From Azospirillum sp. SYSU D00513 (lineage in GTDB: Bacteria > Pseudomonadota > Alphaproteobacteria > Azospirillales > Azospirillaceae): DNA of 64,000 nucleotides. The first letter of the stretch is position 1. Each line of letters begins with the position of its first letter. The stretch lies in NCBI RefSeq assembly GCF_017356015.1, contig NZ_JAFIQV010000009.1:43233-107232 (forward strand). Direction: 5' to 3'. The translations under genes were made by a program, and so were the position numbers. This document shows, in pieces, positions 53,494-62,710 of the stretch. The notes below the pieces were generated by a model. It was given only the letters and a program-made list of their open reading frames with translations, was not told the DNA's origin and searched no databases.

Positions 53494-54907
53494 GAACGTG
53501 AATTTCGCCGCGGCGTCCAGGAAGGCGCTCCAGGACCCGCAGCTGCGCGCCAACTTCCGCCGCGCCATGGACGGGCTGGTGACCAAGCGCGCCGCCCAGT
53601 TCGCCGACGCCAAGGAATGGAACGGCGTGCGCACGCTGGCGGCGTCGGTGCGCACGCGGGCGCTGGCGAAGCTGCCGGAACTGCTGGAGCAGCTGGAGGC
53701 CAACCTCACCCGCAACGGCATCCAGGTGCATTGGGCCTCCACGACCGACGAGGCGAACGCCATCGTCCTCGACATCATGCGGCGCAACGGGGCCACGCTC
53801 GCCGTGAAGGGCAAGTCGATGGTGTCGGAGGAGATGCACCTCAACGCCTTCCTCGAGGAGCACGACATCGAGGTGGTGGAGGCGGATCTGGGCGAGTACA
53901 TCGTCCAGCTCGACCGCGAGATGCCGTCCCACATCATCATGCCGGCGATCCACAAGAACACCAAGCAGATCGCCCAGCTTTTCCGCGAGAAGATCAAGGA
54001 CGCGAAGTACACCGAGGACGTGGGCGAGCTGACCGACCTCGCCCGCCGGGTGCTGCGCCGCAAGTTCGCCACCGCCGGCGTCGGCATGTCCGGCGTCAAC
54101 GTCGCGGTGGCGGAGACCGGCACGCTCTGCCTCGTCGAGAACGAGGGCAACGGCCGCATGTGCACCACCGTGCCGCCGGTCCACATCGCCTTCATGGGCA
54201 TCGAGAAGGTCGTGGAAAAGCTGGAGGACGTGGCGCCAATCCTCAGCATCCTGCCGCGCTCGGCCACGGCGCAGCCGATCACGACCTACTTCAACATGAT
54301 CAGCTCCCCCCGCAAGCCGGGCGAGAAGGACGGGCCGCGCGAGATCCACGTGGTGATCCTCGACAACGGCCGCTCCTCCATCTACGAGGACGAGGAGCTG
54401 CGCAACACGCTCCGCTGCATCCGCTGCGGCGCCTGCATGAACCACTGCCCGGTCTACACCCAGGTCGGCGGCCATGCCTACCAGGCGCCCTACCCCGGCC
54501 CGATCGGCAAGATCCTGATCCCGCAGATCGAAGGGCTGGAACGGCGGGGCGAGATGCCGCACGCCTGCACCATGTGCAACGCCTGCGTCGAGATCTGCCC
54601 GGTGAAGATCCCCATCGTGGAGATCATGGGCCGGCTGCGCACGGAGGCGGTCAAGAAGGGCGGTCACGTGAAGGGCGCCGGCGCGCGGGCGAGCGCCAGG
54701 GAGGACGCGGCCTGGAAGGGCTGGGCCGCCATGTATTCCTCCCCCCTGGCCTACCGGATGGCGAGTGCTTTGATGGCGAAGCTCGGCAACGCGGCCCCGG
54801 CCAGCCTGCCGCTGCTTAAGGAATGGACCAGCGCCCGCGTGAAGCCGCGCTTCGCCGGCCGCACGCTGCACGAGATGGCCCGCAAGAAGGGGATCCCCGA
54901 TGCCTGA
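53483..54907 (+). CDS. lldF: L-lactate oxidation Fe-S protein LldF (LutB)
   Basis: A 474-aa protein. The first 300 residues form the LutB-type domain (KGKSMVSEEMHLNAFLEEHD, GVNVAVAETGTLCLVENEGN). Two ferredoxin motifs follow, CIRCGACMNHCP and CTMCNACVEICP, with a C-terminal LutB tail. It carries electrons from lactate to the quinone pool. Translation starts at GTG, inside the end of lldE, indicating coupling. Confidence 0.93.
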   Translation: MAVENVNFAAASRKALQDPQLRANFRRAMDGLVTKRAAQFADAKEWNGVRTLAASVRTRALAKLPELLEQLEANLTRNGIQVHWASTTDEANAIVLDIMRRNGATLAVKGKSMVSEEMHLNAFLEEHDIEVVEADLGEYIVQLDREMPSHIIMPAIHKNTKQIAQLFREKIKDAKYTEDVGELTDLARRVLRRKFATAGVGMSGVNVAVAETGTLCLVENEGNGRMCTTVPPVHIAFMGIEKVVEKLEDVAPILSILPRSATAQPITTYFNMISSPRKPGEKDGPREIHVVILDNGRSSIYEDEELRNTLRCIRCGACMNHCPVYTQVGGHAYQAPYPGPIGKILIPQIEGLERRGEMPHACTMCNACVEICPVKIPIVEIMGRLRTEAVKKGGHVKGAGARASAREDAAWKGWAAMYSSPLAYRMASALMAKLGNAAPASLPLLKEWTSARVKPRFAGRTLHEMARKKGIPDA

Positions 54908-55568
54908 CGCCCGCAACAGCATCCTCTCCCGGCTCCGGGCCTCGCGCGACGCCAACGGCATCGCCCCCCAGGCGGCCCCGCCGTCGGACTTCACCCCGCT
55001 GGCGGAAAAGAAATGGGACCCGGCGGAGCGGCTGGACCGCATCCGCCGGCTGATGGAGGCGGTCCACACGGAGTTCCTGGAGACCACCGAAGCGGAGTGG
55101 CCCGCCGCCGTGCGCGGATTCCTGGAGAAGGAAGGCCTGAACAGCCTGCTCTACGCCCCGGCGACGGAGGCGGGCGCGCGGCTCGCCGCCGAATGGGGCG
55201 AGGGCGGGCCGGAGCTGGTGCCCTATGACCGTCCGGTGGAGGAGTTCAAGGAGCGGCTGTTCGACGGGGTGGACGCCGGCGTCACGACGACGCTCGGCGC
55301 CATCGCCGACACCGGCAGCCTGATGCTGTGGCCGAGCGCCGACGAGCCGCGGCTGATGTCGCTGGTCCCGCCGATGCATCTGGCGCTGCTGAAGGCCGAC
55401 GCGCTGTACGACAGCTTCTGGCAGGTCCTGCGCGAAAAGCGCTGGGCCGACGGGCTGCCGACCAACGCGCTGCTAATCTCCGGCCCCAGCAAGACGGCGG
55501 ACATCGAGCAGACGCTGGCCTACGGCGTGCACGGGCCGAAGCGGCTGGTCGTCGTGGTGGTCCGGTAG
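54900..55568 (+). CDS. lldG: L-lactate oxidation subunit LldG (LutC)
   Basis: A 222-aa LutC-family protein with DAGVTTTLGAIADTGSLMLW and GPSKTADIEQTLAYGVHGPK, the conserved substrate-side motifs. It completes the LldEFG complex and overlaps lldF by 8 bases. Confidence 0.92.
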   Translation: MPDARNSILSRLRASRDANGIAPQAAPPSDFTPLAEKKWDPAERLDRIRRLMEAVHTEFLETTEAEWPAAVRGFLEKEGLNSLLYAPATEAGARLAAEWGEGGPELVPYDRPVEEFKERLFDGVDAGVTTTLGAIADTGSLMLWPSADEPRLMSLVPPMHLALLKADALYDSFWQVLREKRWADGLPTNALLISGPSKTADIEQTLAYGVHGPKRLVVVVVR

Positions 55569-55658
55569 GACGGCCCGACGCAAGGCCGGCTTGACGCCTG
55601 GGGCCGCGGGGCGTAACGACTCCGCCCACGTCAACACCCCTGACAGGAAGGCAGCAGC

Positions 55659-56651
55659 ATGCCGATTGCGACGCGGCGCTTCGGGCGCACGGACTGGACC
55701 GTTTCGGAGATCGGCTTCGGCGCCTGGGCCATCGGCGGCTCCTGGGGCGGCGTGTCCGAAGAGGATGCCAAGCAGGCGCTGCACGCCGCACTCGACGCCG
55801 GCACGAGCTTCATCGACACCGCCGACGTCTATGGCGACGGCCGGTCGGAGCGCATCATCCGCGACGTGCTGAAGGAGCGCGGCGGCGAGCGGCCCATCGT
55901 CGCCACCAAGGCCGGCCGGCGGCTCGACCCGCATGTGGCCGAGGGCTACAACCGCAAGAACCTTGAAGCCTTCATCGACCGCAGCCTATCCAACCTCGGC
56001 GTCGAGACGCTGGACCTCGTCCAGCTCCACTGCCCGCCGACCGAGGTCTATTACCGGCCGGAGGTGTTCGGGGCGATGGATGACCTCGTCGCCGCCGGCA
56101 AGATCCGCTTCTACGGCGTGTCGGTGGAAAAGGTAGAGGAGGCGTTGAAGGCCATCGCCTACCCGAACGTCGCCTCGGTGCAGATCATTTACAACATGTT
56201 CCGCCAGCGCCCGGCCGAGCTGTTCTTCGAGCAGGCCGCGAAGCGGGACGTCGGCGTCATCGTGCGCGTGCCGCTGGCGAGCGGCATGTTGACTGGCAAG
56301 CTGACCGCCCACTCCTCCTTCGAGGCCGACGACCACCGCAACTTCAACCGCCACGGCGAGGCCTTCGACGTCGGCGAGACCTTCAGCGGCGTGCCCTACG
56401 GCGTGGCGCTGGAGGCCGTGGAGGCGCTGCGTCCGCTGGTGCCGCAGGGTGCGACCATGGCGCAGGCGGCGCTGCGCTGGATCCTGATGGAGCGGGCCGT
56501 GTCCGTCGTGATCCCCGGCGCCAAGACCCGCGCCCAGGCCGAAGCCAACGCCGCGGCGAGCGGCCTCGCCCCGCTGCCGGCGGAGACCATGGCGAAGGTG
56601 CGGGACATCTACGACCGCCTCATCGCGCCGCACGTCCATCACCGCTGGTGA
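55659..56651 (+). CDS. Aldo/keto reductase
   Basis: A 330-aa NADPH-dependent AKR with the tetrad Asp53, Tyr58 (DTADVYGDG), Lys84 (VATKAG) and His124 (LVQLHCPP). The cofactor-binding end reads VVIPGAKTRAQAEANA. It follows lldG by 90 bases and may be in the same transcript, though no role in lactate use is obvious. Substrate unknown. Confidence 0.87.
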   Translation: MPIATRRFGRTDWTVSEIGFGAWAIGGSWGGVSEEDAKQALHAALDAGTSFIDTADVYGDGRSERIIRDVLKERGGERPIVATKAGRRLDPHVAEGYNRKNLEAFIDRSLSNLGVETLDLVQLHCPPTEVYYRPEVFGAMDDLVAAGKIRFYGVSVEKVEEALKAIAYPNVASVQIIYNMFRQRPAELFFEQAAKRDVGVIVRVPLASGMLTGKLTAHSSFEADDHRNFNRHGEAFDVGETFSGVPYGVALEAVEALRPLVPQGATMAQAALRWILMERAVSVVIPGAKTRAQAEANAAASGLAPLPAETMAKVRDIYDRLIAPHVHHRW

Positions 56652-56704
56652 GGGGCCGGGGGCGAAGTGCGATTGGCGAAGCTCCTAAGCACCTGAAACA
56701 GGTG

Positions 56705-56736
56705 GCGCCGGCATACCCTTGCGGGTAAGCCGGCGC
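56705..56736. terminator. Strong hairpin between convergent genes
   Basis: GCGCCGGC pairs with GCCGGCGC, with an inner TACCC/GGGTA stem around TTGC. It lies midway between the aldo/keto reductase stop and the haloperoxidase-type gene stop. No T-run follows on either strand, so it may be a bidirectional rho-independent-like stop or a short REP. Confidence 0.6.
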
Positions 56737-56765
56737 ACTATCCATCCGACAGGAGCGGCCAAACC

Positions 56766-58538
56766 TCAGCGAATGTTCGTGTTGGAAGATTTCGTGAGAG
56801 CGTCACGGGAAGTGGAAGCGGGATCGACAACCATCTGGGCTGGATCGGTCGGCAACCCAAGTTCTGCCGGGGGCGTCATATCCTTTTCGAAGATGTCATT
56901 AGCAATTGCGATCCCCAGAGGAACGCCGCCGATGGGAAACTGACCCTCCTCCCCACTTCTTGTGCCGGTCGTTTTATAATTGACAGCCTTTGAGTCTCTG
57001 TAAACCGTTGATCCATCCGGATTGGTTGTTTCAATGACGTCCTCGGATGCAAAAGCATCAAAGCGCCAATGCACGCCCAGGAACACGCGGCTGGCGCCAT
57101 TCTCAAGGATCGCATCCCAAAGACTTTCAAAATGGCGGACCACGCGCGTCCGCACATCACCGGGTTGATCCTGGATGGGCGTGTCCTGACTGTAGGGCTG
57201 ATGCAGATCGCGACTGATGCCGTTGAGTTCGTCCGAGACGAACGCAAAAGCGATCTCGTCAGGCCCATTTGCGTCGAATTGCAAGTCGCGCTCTTTTTTG
57301 TAAAACAGGCGGGTTATTTGGAAAGCGGCTGCACCAAAGGTGGCGTGCCCCGACGGATAGGCCGGGAAAGGTGGCTTGAAGGAGATCTTGTTCGTGTTTG
57401 TTTCAGGCGCGCCGAGCGCCTCCCAGAACGGATCGGCATCCTTGTCCAGTTCCTTTTTTCTTCCGTTCTGTTGTTGTGCGCCCGGCCCCGACGCGGCATC
57501 GTGCTCTCGGACGCCAGTGAGCGGACGCCAGTACTCGAAATGGTATTTTTCTCGCCACGCGATACGCCCGGCATCCGCCATCGCCACGTTCACCAACGCC
57601 AGAAGACGCACGAACTCGGCGGTTGTCTTCCCAGGGGCGGCGTCTGCCTTAACTTGGCTCCATGCGATCTGCCGGACGATCTGATTGTACAGGCGAGGCG
57701 GAGTGCCGATCAGGTTTGCTCCGTCATAAGCCCAGAAGAGAGCTGCCACCGTCTGATCGGCACTGCGCACCGTCTTCGGACGCCCGGGGGCGCCGCCGAG
57801 CGCCACGACCTCGCGGACCGCCTCCTGGTATTCATCATCATCCTTCGGTGGATCGGCGAGTTTATGCTGTTGATGCGTCGCGAAGGGACGCGTCGTCGTG
57901 CCGTAGAAGGGACCGTGATACATTCTTACCGGTTTTTCCGGTCCGGAGGGATTGTTGGGATCGACGGGCAAGAGCCGGACAGGATTGAGAGGTTCGTCCC
58001 GGAAGAAGAAGCGCCCGCTCTTGGGTTCGTATCGGCCGGAGTCGGCCCCCGGCTCACCGGGCCGCACACCCAAGATTTCGAGAATTTTCCTGGCGACCCT
58101 TGCCCCGAACCGATAGCTCACCGAGAGTGTATCGATATGTTTCGGGTAGTTGTCGATTTGATTCTTGAGATGCGCAAGAAGGGTATGGTTCGCGAGAACC
58201 GAAATGCCCGCCCCTCCGCGAGAATAAAGATCATCCAGGACGGTGATGGCCGCCCCCGCCATGGCCTGTTCCGCGTCCTCCGCTGTCTCGCCCGCGTCCA
58301 GCACCGGTTCCAGGCCGGGCAAATAGGGTTTGTATCCTTTATCAATGGCGAAATAAGCGTCGTGGATTGCCAAATGCAACAGGCCTAGCGCCCGAGAACT
58401 CATTGTCGGTCCGGTTTGCGGTCCATTGAGCGAATGAGTCACCCTGTTCATTTCCAAGGCCACATGGTTCCAATAGAATATAGGGTGCTTATTGAGTTCA
58501 GAAGGCTCTTCAGAAGTGTAAAGCGGCAGCATGTTCAC
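56766..58538 (-). CDS. Vanadium-dependent haloperoxidase-type enzyme
   Basis: A 590-aa protein of the vanadium haloperoxidase/acid phosphatase superfamily. All vanadate-site residues are present with fungal chloroperoxidase spacing: Lys331 and Arg338 (KYHFEYWRP), Ser396-Gly397-His398 (PSGH) and Arg484 and His490 (SRVFLGVHWRFDA). No signal peptide is seen. Length is close to the 609-aa Curvularia enzyme. The reaction would be halide oxidation by H2O2, or vanadate-free phosphatase activity. GC is lower than in neighbours and no metabolic operon surrounds it, suggesting transfer. Confidence 0.85.
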   Translation of the reverse strand: MNMLPLYTSEEPSELNKHPIFYWNHVALEMNRVTHSLNGPQTGPTMSSRALGLLHLAIHDAYFAIDKGYKPYLPGLEPVLDAGETAEDAEQAMAGAAITVLDDLYSRGGAGISVLANHTLLAHLKNQIDNYPKHIDTLSVSYRFGARVARKILEILGVRPGEPGADSGRYEPKSGRFFFRDEPLNPVRLLPVDPNNPSGPEKPVRMYHGPFYGTTTRPFATHQQHKLADPPKDDDEYQEAVREVVALGGAPGRPKTVRSADQTVAALFWAYDGANLIGTPPRLYNQIVRQIAWSQVKADAAPGKTTAEFVRLLALVNVAMADAGRIAWREKYHFEYWRPLTGVREHDAASGPGAQQQNGRKKELDKDADPFWEALGAPETNTNKISFKPPFPAYPSGHATFGAAAFQITRLFYKKERDLQFDANGPDEIAFAFVSDELNGISRDLHQPYSQDTPIQDQPGDVRTRVVRHFESLWDAILENGASRVFLGVHWRFDAFASEDVIETTNPDGSTVYRDSKAVNYKTTGTRSGEEGQFPIGGVPLGIAIANDIFEKDMTPPAELGLPTDPAQMVVDPASTSRDALTKSSNTNIR

Positions 58539-59252
58539 ATCCTTTCATTTTGATCAGCAAAATGCTTCCAAAGGAGCGACACAGATTTGATTTATTTGCG
58601 CAGAAGATTCTCAGAGTCCATTTCCATTCTGGAAATGCATACAAATGAGCGCATTTCTTCCCGCGCCTTTTTTACGCTGCCACCGATCAAACTGAAGATC
58701 AAGCCTTCATCTTTCTACATGCTCCGGAAATGCTCGCTTGGATCTGTTCTTCAGCGGCCACATAAGGCAAAGAACCACTCATATCAATGGCACCCCTCAC
58801 CAATGACGGATTTTTTGTTTCTGTATGTTGGTATTTTTATTTCCATGGCCGGAACAGCTGTGCCAACTGCGCTTCCGCAGTCTCTCGGATTAGAAGATGA
58901 TGCTTTCGCGGCCGGATTGAACCGAGAGGCTAAAGGGAAAGACGCATCTGCAACGTCGAGAAACCACGAAAGGGCATATGAATGGTGCGGTGGCTGACAT
59001 CGCATCCCTGGCGAGCAGAGACCGAAGCCGAAGCCGCGTATTTCAAGGAGCGAATCGCTTGCATCATGCCAATGCTTTGATTTCCGCACTTTCGGCGGAA
59101 ATCTTGCCCGTCCCATTCATGTCAGCCCTGGGAGCAGGTACGTTCTTCGAAACCCTTACAGAGCCAAAAGGCCACATGACACGCTTGAATGGCCAAGGAG
59201 GGATTGTGCGCGCCAATTTCTGCACCGATCAACACAGCCGGGGCCGCTGACC
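58539..59252. other. Gene-poor, AT-richer stretch
   Basis: This 714-bp region between two divergent genes has lower GC than its flanks. It contains open frames of up to 136 codons (58587-58997 and 58978-59250 on plus), but none shows family motifs or a convincing ribosome site. I see no RNA gene or repeat. It probably holds the haloperoxidase promoter and remnants of transferred DNA. Confidence 0.5.
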
Positions 59253-60179
59253 ATGGGCCGTATCCTTTTCGTGAGCGGCGCGCCGCCGGACGGGCTGGCC
59301 GGCGGGGTGAAGGTCGTCCACCGCCATGCCGAGCTGCTGGCCGGGATGGGGTTCGACGCCTGGGTCGTGGCGCCACTGGGGCGGCCGGTCTGGTTCCGCT
59401 CGCGCGCGCCGCTGCTGGACGGGAACCGGCTGCGCGTCGGGGCGGAGGATGTCCTGGTGTTCGGGGAGGAGATGGACCGCGTCTTCACCGCGGCACTCGC
59501 CCTGCCCGGCCGGCGCGAGCTTTACTGCCAGAACCACCATTACCTGCTGCATGACCGTCTGGGGGAGCGCGGTCTCGCCGAGGCCGGCTTCCACGGCGTC
59601 TACGCCGCGAGCCGGACCATCGAAGGCTTCCTGGAGGGGGTCATGCGCTGGCCCGGCGCCGACGTCGTCGTGCCGCCCATCGACCCGGCCCTGTTCCGGC
59701 CGGGGGCCAAGACGCTGCGCATCGCCTGTCTGCCGCGCAAGCTGCCGGAGCAGGCCGCCTTCATCCGCGCGGTGTTCCGGCGCATGAACCCGGATCTCGC
59801 CGGGATCGAGTGGGTGGAGATCGCCGGCCGGCACGAGGAGGAGGTGGCGGAGATCCTCGCCGGCTCCGCCGTCTTCCTGTCGCTCGCCCGCCGGGAAGGG
59901 CTGGGCATGGCGGCGCTGGAGGCGATGGCCGCCGGCTGCGCCGTGGTGGGCTTCCACGGCATGGGCGGGCTGGACTACGCCACGGCGGAGAACGGACGCT
60001 GGTTCATGAGCGACGAGGCGCTCTCCTGCGCCGCCGCCCTGGCCGAGACGGTGCGGGGGCTGGAACGCGGCGACCCGGCCGTATCCGCCATGGTGGAGGC
60101 CGGCCGGGTCACGGCGGCCCACTACGCGCCCGGCCGGGTAGAGGCCCAGCTCCGCGCCCATTTCGGGGCGCGCGGCTGA
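59253..60179 (+). CDS. Glycosyltransferase (GT4-like)
   Basis: A 308-aa GT-B type glycosyltransferase. The N-terminal acceptor domain starts RILFVSGAPPDGLAGGVKVVHRHAEL. The C-terminal donor domain has FLSLARREGLGMAALEAMAAGCAVVGF, the E-x7-E-like motif that holds the nucleotide sugar. At 308 residues it is shorter than usual (350-400), with a compact middle. It stands alone, without other envelope sugar genes nearby, so its acceptor is unknown. Confidence 0.82.
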   Translation: MGRILFVSGAPPDGLAGGVKVVHRHAELLAGMGFDAWVVAPLGRPVWFRSRAPLLDGNRLRVGAEDVLVFGEEMDRVFTAALALPGRRELYCQNHHYLLHDRLGERGLAEAGFHGVYAASRTIEGFLEGVMRWPGADVVVPPIDPALFRPGAKTLRIACLPRKLPEQAAFIRAVFRRMNPDLAGIEWVEIAGRHEEEVAEILAGSAVFLSLARREGLGMAALEAMAAGCAVVGFHGMGGLDYATAENGRWFMSDEALSCAAALAETVRGLERGDPAVSAMVEAGRVTAAHYAPGRVEAQLRAHFGARG

Positions 60180-60195
60180 GGGTTCGCGGCTTTCC

Positions 60196-61302
60196 TTACG
60201 CCTTCCCTTCAGGGCTCACCGTGCCCAGGCGCGCCTGACGCCGCCAGACCATGGCGAGCAGGACCCCGACGATGCCCATGAACAGGGAGAAGGCGGCGAT
60301 GACCGACCGCGTGCCGTCGAAGCTGGCGGAAAACACGCTCACGGCCAGTCCGGCCAGGGGCTGCGACAGGTTGTTCAGCGCGATGATGACGCCCGTCGTC
60401 TTTCCATAGTCCTGTGGAGGGATCACCTCCTGGCGGGCGCCGCGGATGTAGACGTTGAACATCTTGTCGAAACCGATGATCAGCAGGAAACCGGCGGCAT
60501 AGAGCCATGGAGCCGTCGCCAGGGCCGTGAGCAGCCCGCCGCACAGGACCAGCGCATAGGACCACGCCCCCAGCCGGGACAGGGACGCGGCGCTGTTCGC
60601 GACGAAGACGAGGATGAGGACGGTGGCCACCGCCCCGGCGGTCTGCAACGCGGCGTAAGTGAACTCGGTCCCCCCGTGAAGGCCGGTCACCATGGCGGCC
60701 GAAGTCGCCAGAGTCACGCCGATGACCAAATTCAGCGCCGCCGCCAGCAGGACCAGCCCTTTCAGCCTTGGCCGGTGCAGGATGTGGAGGAAGGGCGTCT
60801 TGAACGCCTCGAACCAGGGCCCCGGCTGCGCTGGCAACGCGATGTTTGGCTGCGCCGCGCGTTGCCAGCCGGCCAGCGCGGCGTCCGCGGCCAGGAAGAC
60901 CGCCGCCGTGCACAGCACCACCGTCTCCCAGGACAGCAGCACGAACAGCAGCGACGCGGCGAGGGGGCCGAGGATCGTGCCGAGCTGGTCGGCGATCTGC
61001 GTGTAGGACAGCACCTTCTTGAAGGGTTGGGCGGAGAAGACCTGCGGCAGCATGACCTCGCGCGCCATCACGCCCTGCGTGGTCATGACGCCGCAGACGG
61101 TGGACAGCGCGATCAGCCAGCCGATCCCGCCGGACAGGGCGTAGGCGCCGACCCCGCCGACGCAGACGGCGGCCCGCAGGATCTGGCTGACATGGAGCAG
61201 CCGCAGCGGGGACAGCCGGTCGCACAGGACGCCGCAGAAGGGGAAGGCCACGAAGCGCGGCAGGAAGGAGGAGAGGAAAAAGGAATGGTCGCTCGGGCGC
61301 AT
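60196..61302 (-). CDS. MFS transporter
   Basis: A 368-aa major facilitator with about ten or eleven membrane helices. LPRFVAFPFCGVLCDRLSPLRLL is the loop 2-3 motif, found here at residue 14. The protein therefore begins within what is normally helix 2, and is about 30 residues short at the N-terminus. AGGAG precedes the chosen ATG. Either helix 1 was lost or the true start lies upstream in a shifted frame. Function unknown. Confidence 0.72.
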   Translation of the reverse strand: MRPSDHSFFLSSFLPRFVAFPFCGVLCDRLSPLRLLHVSQILRAAVCVGGVGAYALSGGIGWLIALSTVCGVMTTQGVMAREVMLPQVFSAQPFKKVLSYTQIADQLGTILGPLAASLLFVLLSWETVVLCTAAVFLAADAALAGWQRAAQPNIALPAQPGPWFEAFKTPFLHILHRPRLKGLVLLAAALNLVIGVTLATSAAMVTGLHGGTEFTYAALQTAGAVATVLILVFVANSAASLSRLGAWSYALVLCGGLLTALATAPWLYAAGFLLIIGFDKMFNVYIRGARQEVIPPQDYGKTTGVIIALNNLSQPLAGLAVSVFSASFDGTRSVIAAFSLFMGIVGVLLAMVWRRQARLGTVSPEGKA

Positions 61303-61441
61303 GGGCCATCTCCTGGGGGCGCCGTGCGGCGACGCCCTTCCCAGGCTGCAATAGCACGGAGCGTCCCATGCTCCACCCCCAAAGAGCGGCTGCGTTCGAT
61401 CCCGTGCGCGTCCTACCGGTGGTGCCGGAGCCGTCCGGAGA

Positions 61442-61639
61442 TCAGGACGGCCTGCAAGGGACGCGTTCCGCTCCGGCAGCCTGCCGCTTCAGGAAGAGAT
61501 GACGCGCAATCGGTTCCAGCGTATCGAACACGTCCTCGTTGGTCAGGCCGTCGCGGCGCAGCAAGCTCTGCACCGCCGGGTCGTCGAGGAGGGAAACGAC
61601 GCGGCGGCGCCAGGGCTGGTGGGGTCGCTGTGTGGTCAT
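61442..61639 (-). CDS. Small hypothetical protein
   Basis: A 65-aa soluble, basic N-terminal protein (MTTQRPHQPWRRRVVSLLDD) followed by helical PAVQSLLRRDGLTNEDVFDTLEP. A good AGGGAGAGCACG site precedes the ATG. I do not recognise the family. It lies between the MFS and secreted-protein genes. Confidence 0.6.
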   Translation of the reverse strand: MTTQRPHQPWRRRVVSLLDDPAVQSLLRRDGLTNEDVFDTLEPIARHLFLKRQAAGAERVPCRPS

Positions 61640-61757
61640 CGTGCTCTCCCTTGTGGATGCGCTCCGGACGGTGCCGGGCCGCTGTGGATGGTTCAGAAGG
61701 CGGGGACCCGGAAGCCCTGCGGGACAGGCAGGACCCGGCGGGCCGGCCCGCACCGCA

Positions 61758-62123
61758 TCAGTGGGCTTCGGGGCGGAGCCCGGTCACGGTACCGGGGACT
61801 GTGGCGGCTGCGGCACCGGGAGCGGCGACCACGGCGGAAGCCTGGACGGGTGCGGCGACCGGCAGGCCCAGCTCGCCGCGGGCAAAGTTCAGGAACCGCT
61901 GCGCCTTGGCCTCGTCGCCCAGCCGGTAATAGCCCTCTGAGGTGTTGAGGCTGATCACCGCGGACTCGCGGTCGTCGCGGTCGGTGATCGCGGAGGCGTT
62001 GTTGACCACGGCGGCGCGGGTCTCGCGGAGCTGTGCTTGGAAGCCCTCGGCGGCTTGGCTCAGGCCGGAGGCCAGGAGGGCGGCGGAGAAGGCTGCAGTG
62101 GCGAGGAAGGTCTTCGTGTTCAT
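61758..62123 (-). CDS. Secreted hypothetical protein
   Basis: A 121-aa protein with signal peptide (residues 1-22, FLATAAFSAALLASGLSQAA) and a helical middle (VVNNASAITDRDDRESAVIS, YYRLGDEAKAQRFLNFARGE). An Ala/Pro/Val-rich tail follows. AGGAAAGACGACATC precedes the start. Function unknown. Confidence 0.68.
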   Translation of the reverse strand: MNTKTFLATAAFSAALLASGLSQAAEGFQAQLRETRAAVVNNASAITDRDDRESAVISLNTSEGYYRLGDEAKAQRFLNFARGELGLPVAAPVQASAVVAAPGAAAATVPGTVTGLRPEAH

Positions 62124-62710
62124 GATGTCGTCTTTCCTGTTCGGGTGCCCGATGACGTATACGCCACGATCCTGTCGCGCGCGATATTCGCGTGCTGTCG
62201 AAAGGTGCGTGGCAGCCATGCAGGATCATCATGGGCGATCTTATCGTGAGCGATTTTAATGGCGGCTTTCCGGCCCGCACCCCTGCCCCAGCGCCTGTTC
62301 GTCGTCGGCGTCATAGAAGATTCCGCCTACCGGTAATATTCCTGGGACAAGACAAGAGAAATTTCCGCCATCACCCTCCGATAGAAAGTCATGGCGGCAA
62401 CTACCCTGCGCAGGCTTACGCGGAAGGTCATATTTCTGCGCGCCATCTAGCTTGCCCCGGAAGGCTCGTGATAAAGCGGTAAGACTTGGATTTCGGCCGC
62501 GCAGGTCCGGGATTTTAGCCAAGGGAATCCTATGGTTTGCGGGTCTGCGCGTCTTTCTGATTTCGATTTGCCTGTAAAGGTTGCGTCGCCCCGGCGGGGC
62601 ACGGTGCTGGATGTTGAAAACGGGCCGGATGGGGCCCGGTGTTTGGGAACCATCTTGGGAAACGTGGGCGCCTGCAGACGGCGCCCGGCTGCAAGCGGAA
62701 TGGATGCACG
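62124..62710. other. Intergenic region before the HAMP-repeat gene
   Basis: A 587-bp divergent promoter region. It has a short imperfect direct repeat near 62227-62257 (GATCATCATGGGCGATCTTA with GTGAGCGATTTTA). A 60-codon frame (62532-62714) ends in ATGA overlapping the kinase start; it could be a leader peptide but has no recognisable content. Nothing else is supported. Confidence 0.45.

Noticed and set aside
58587..59250. Open frames of 90-136 codons in the gene-poor region
   Set aside because: No ribosome site, no motif and mutual overlap; not enough to call a gene.
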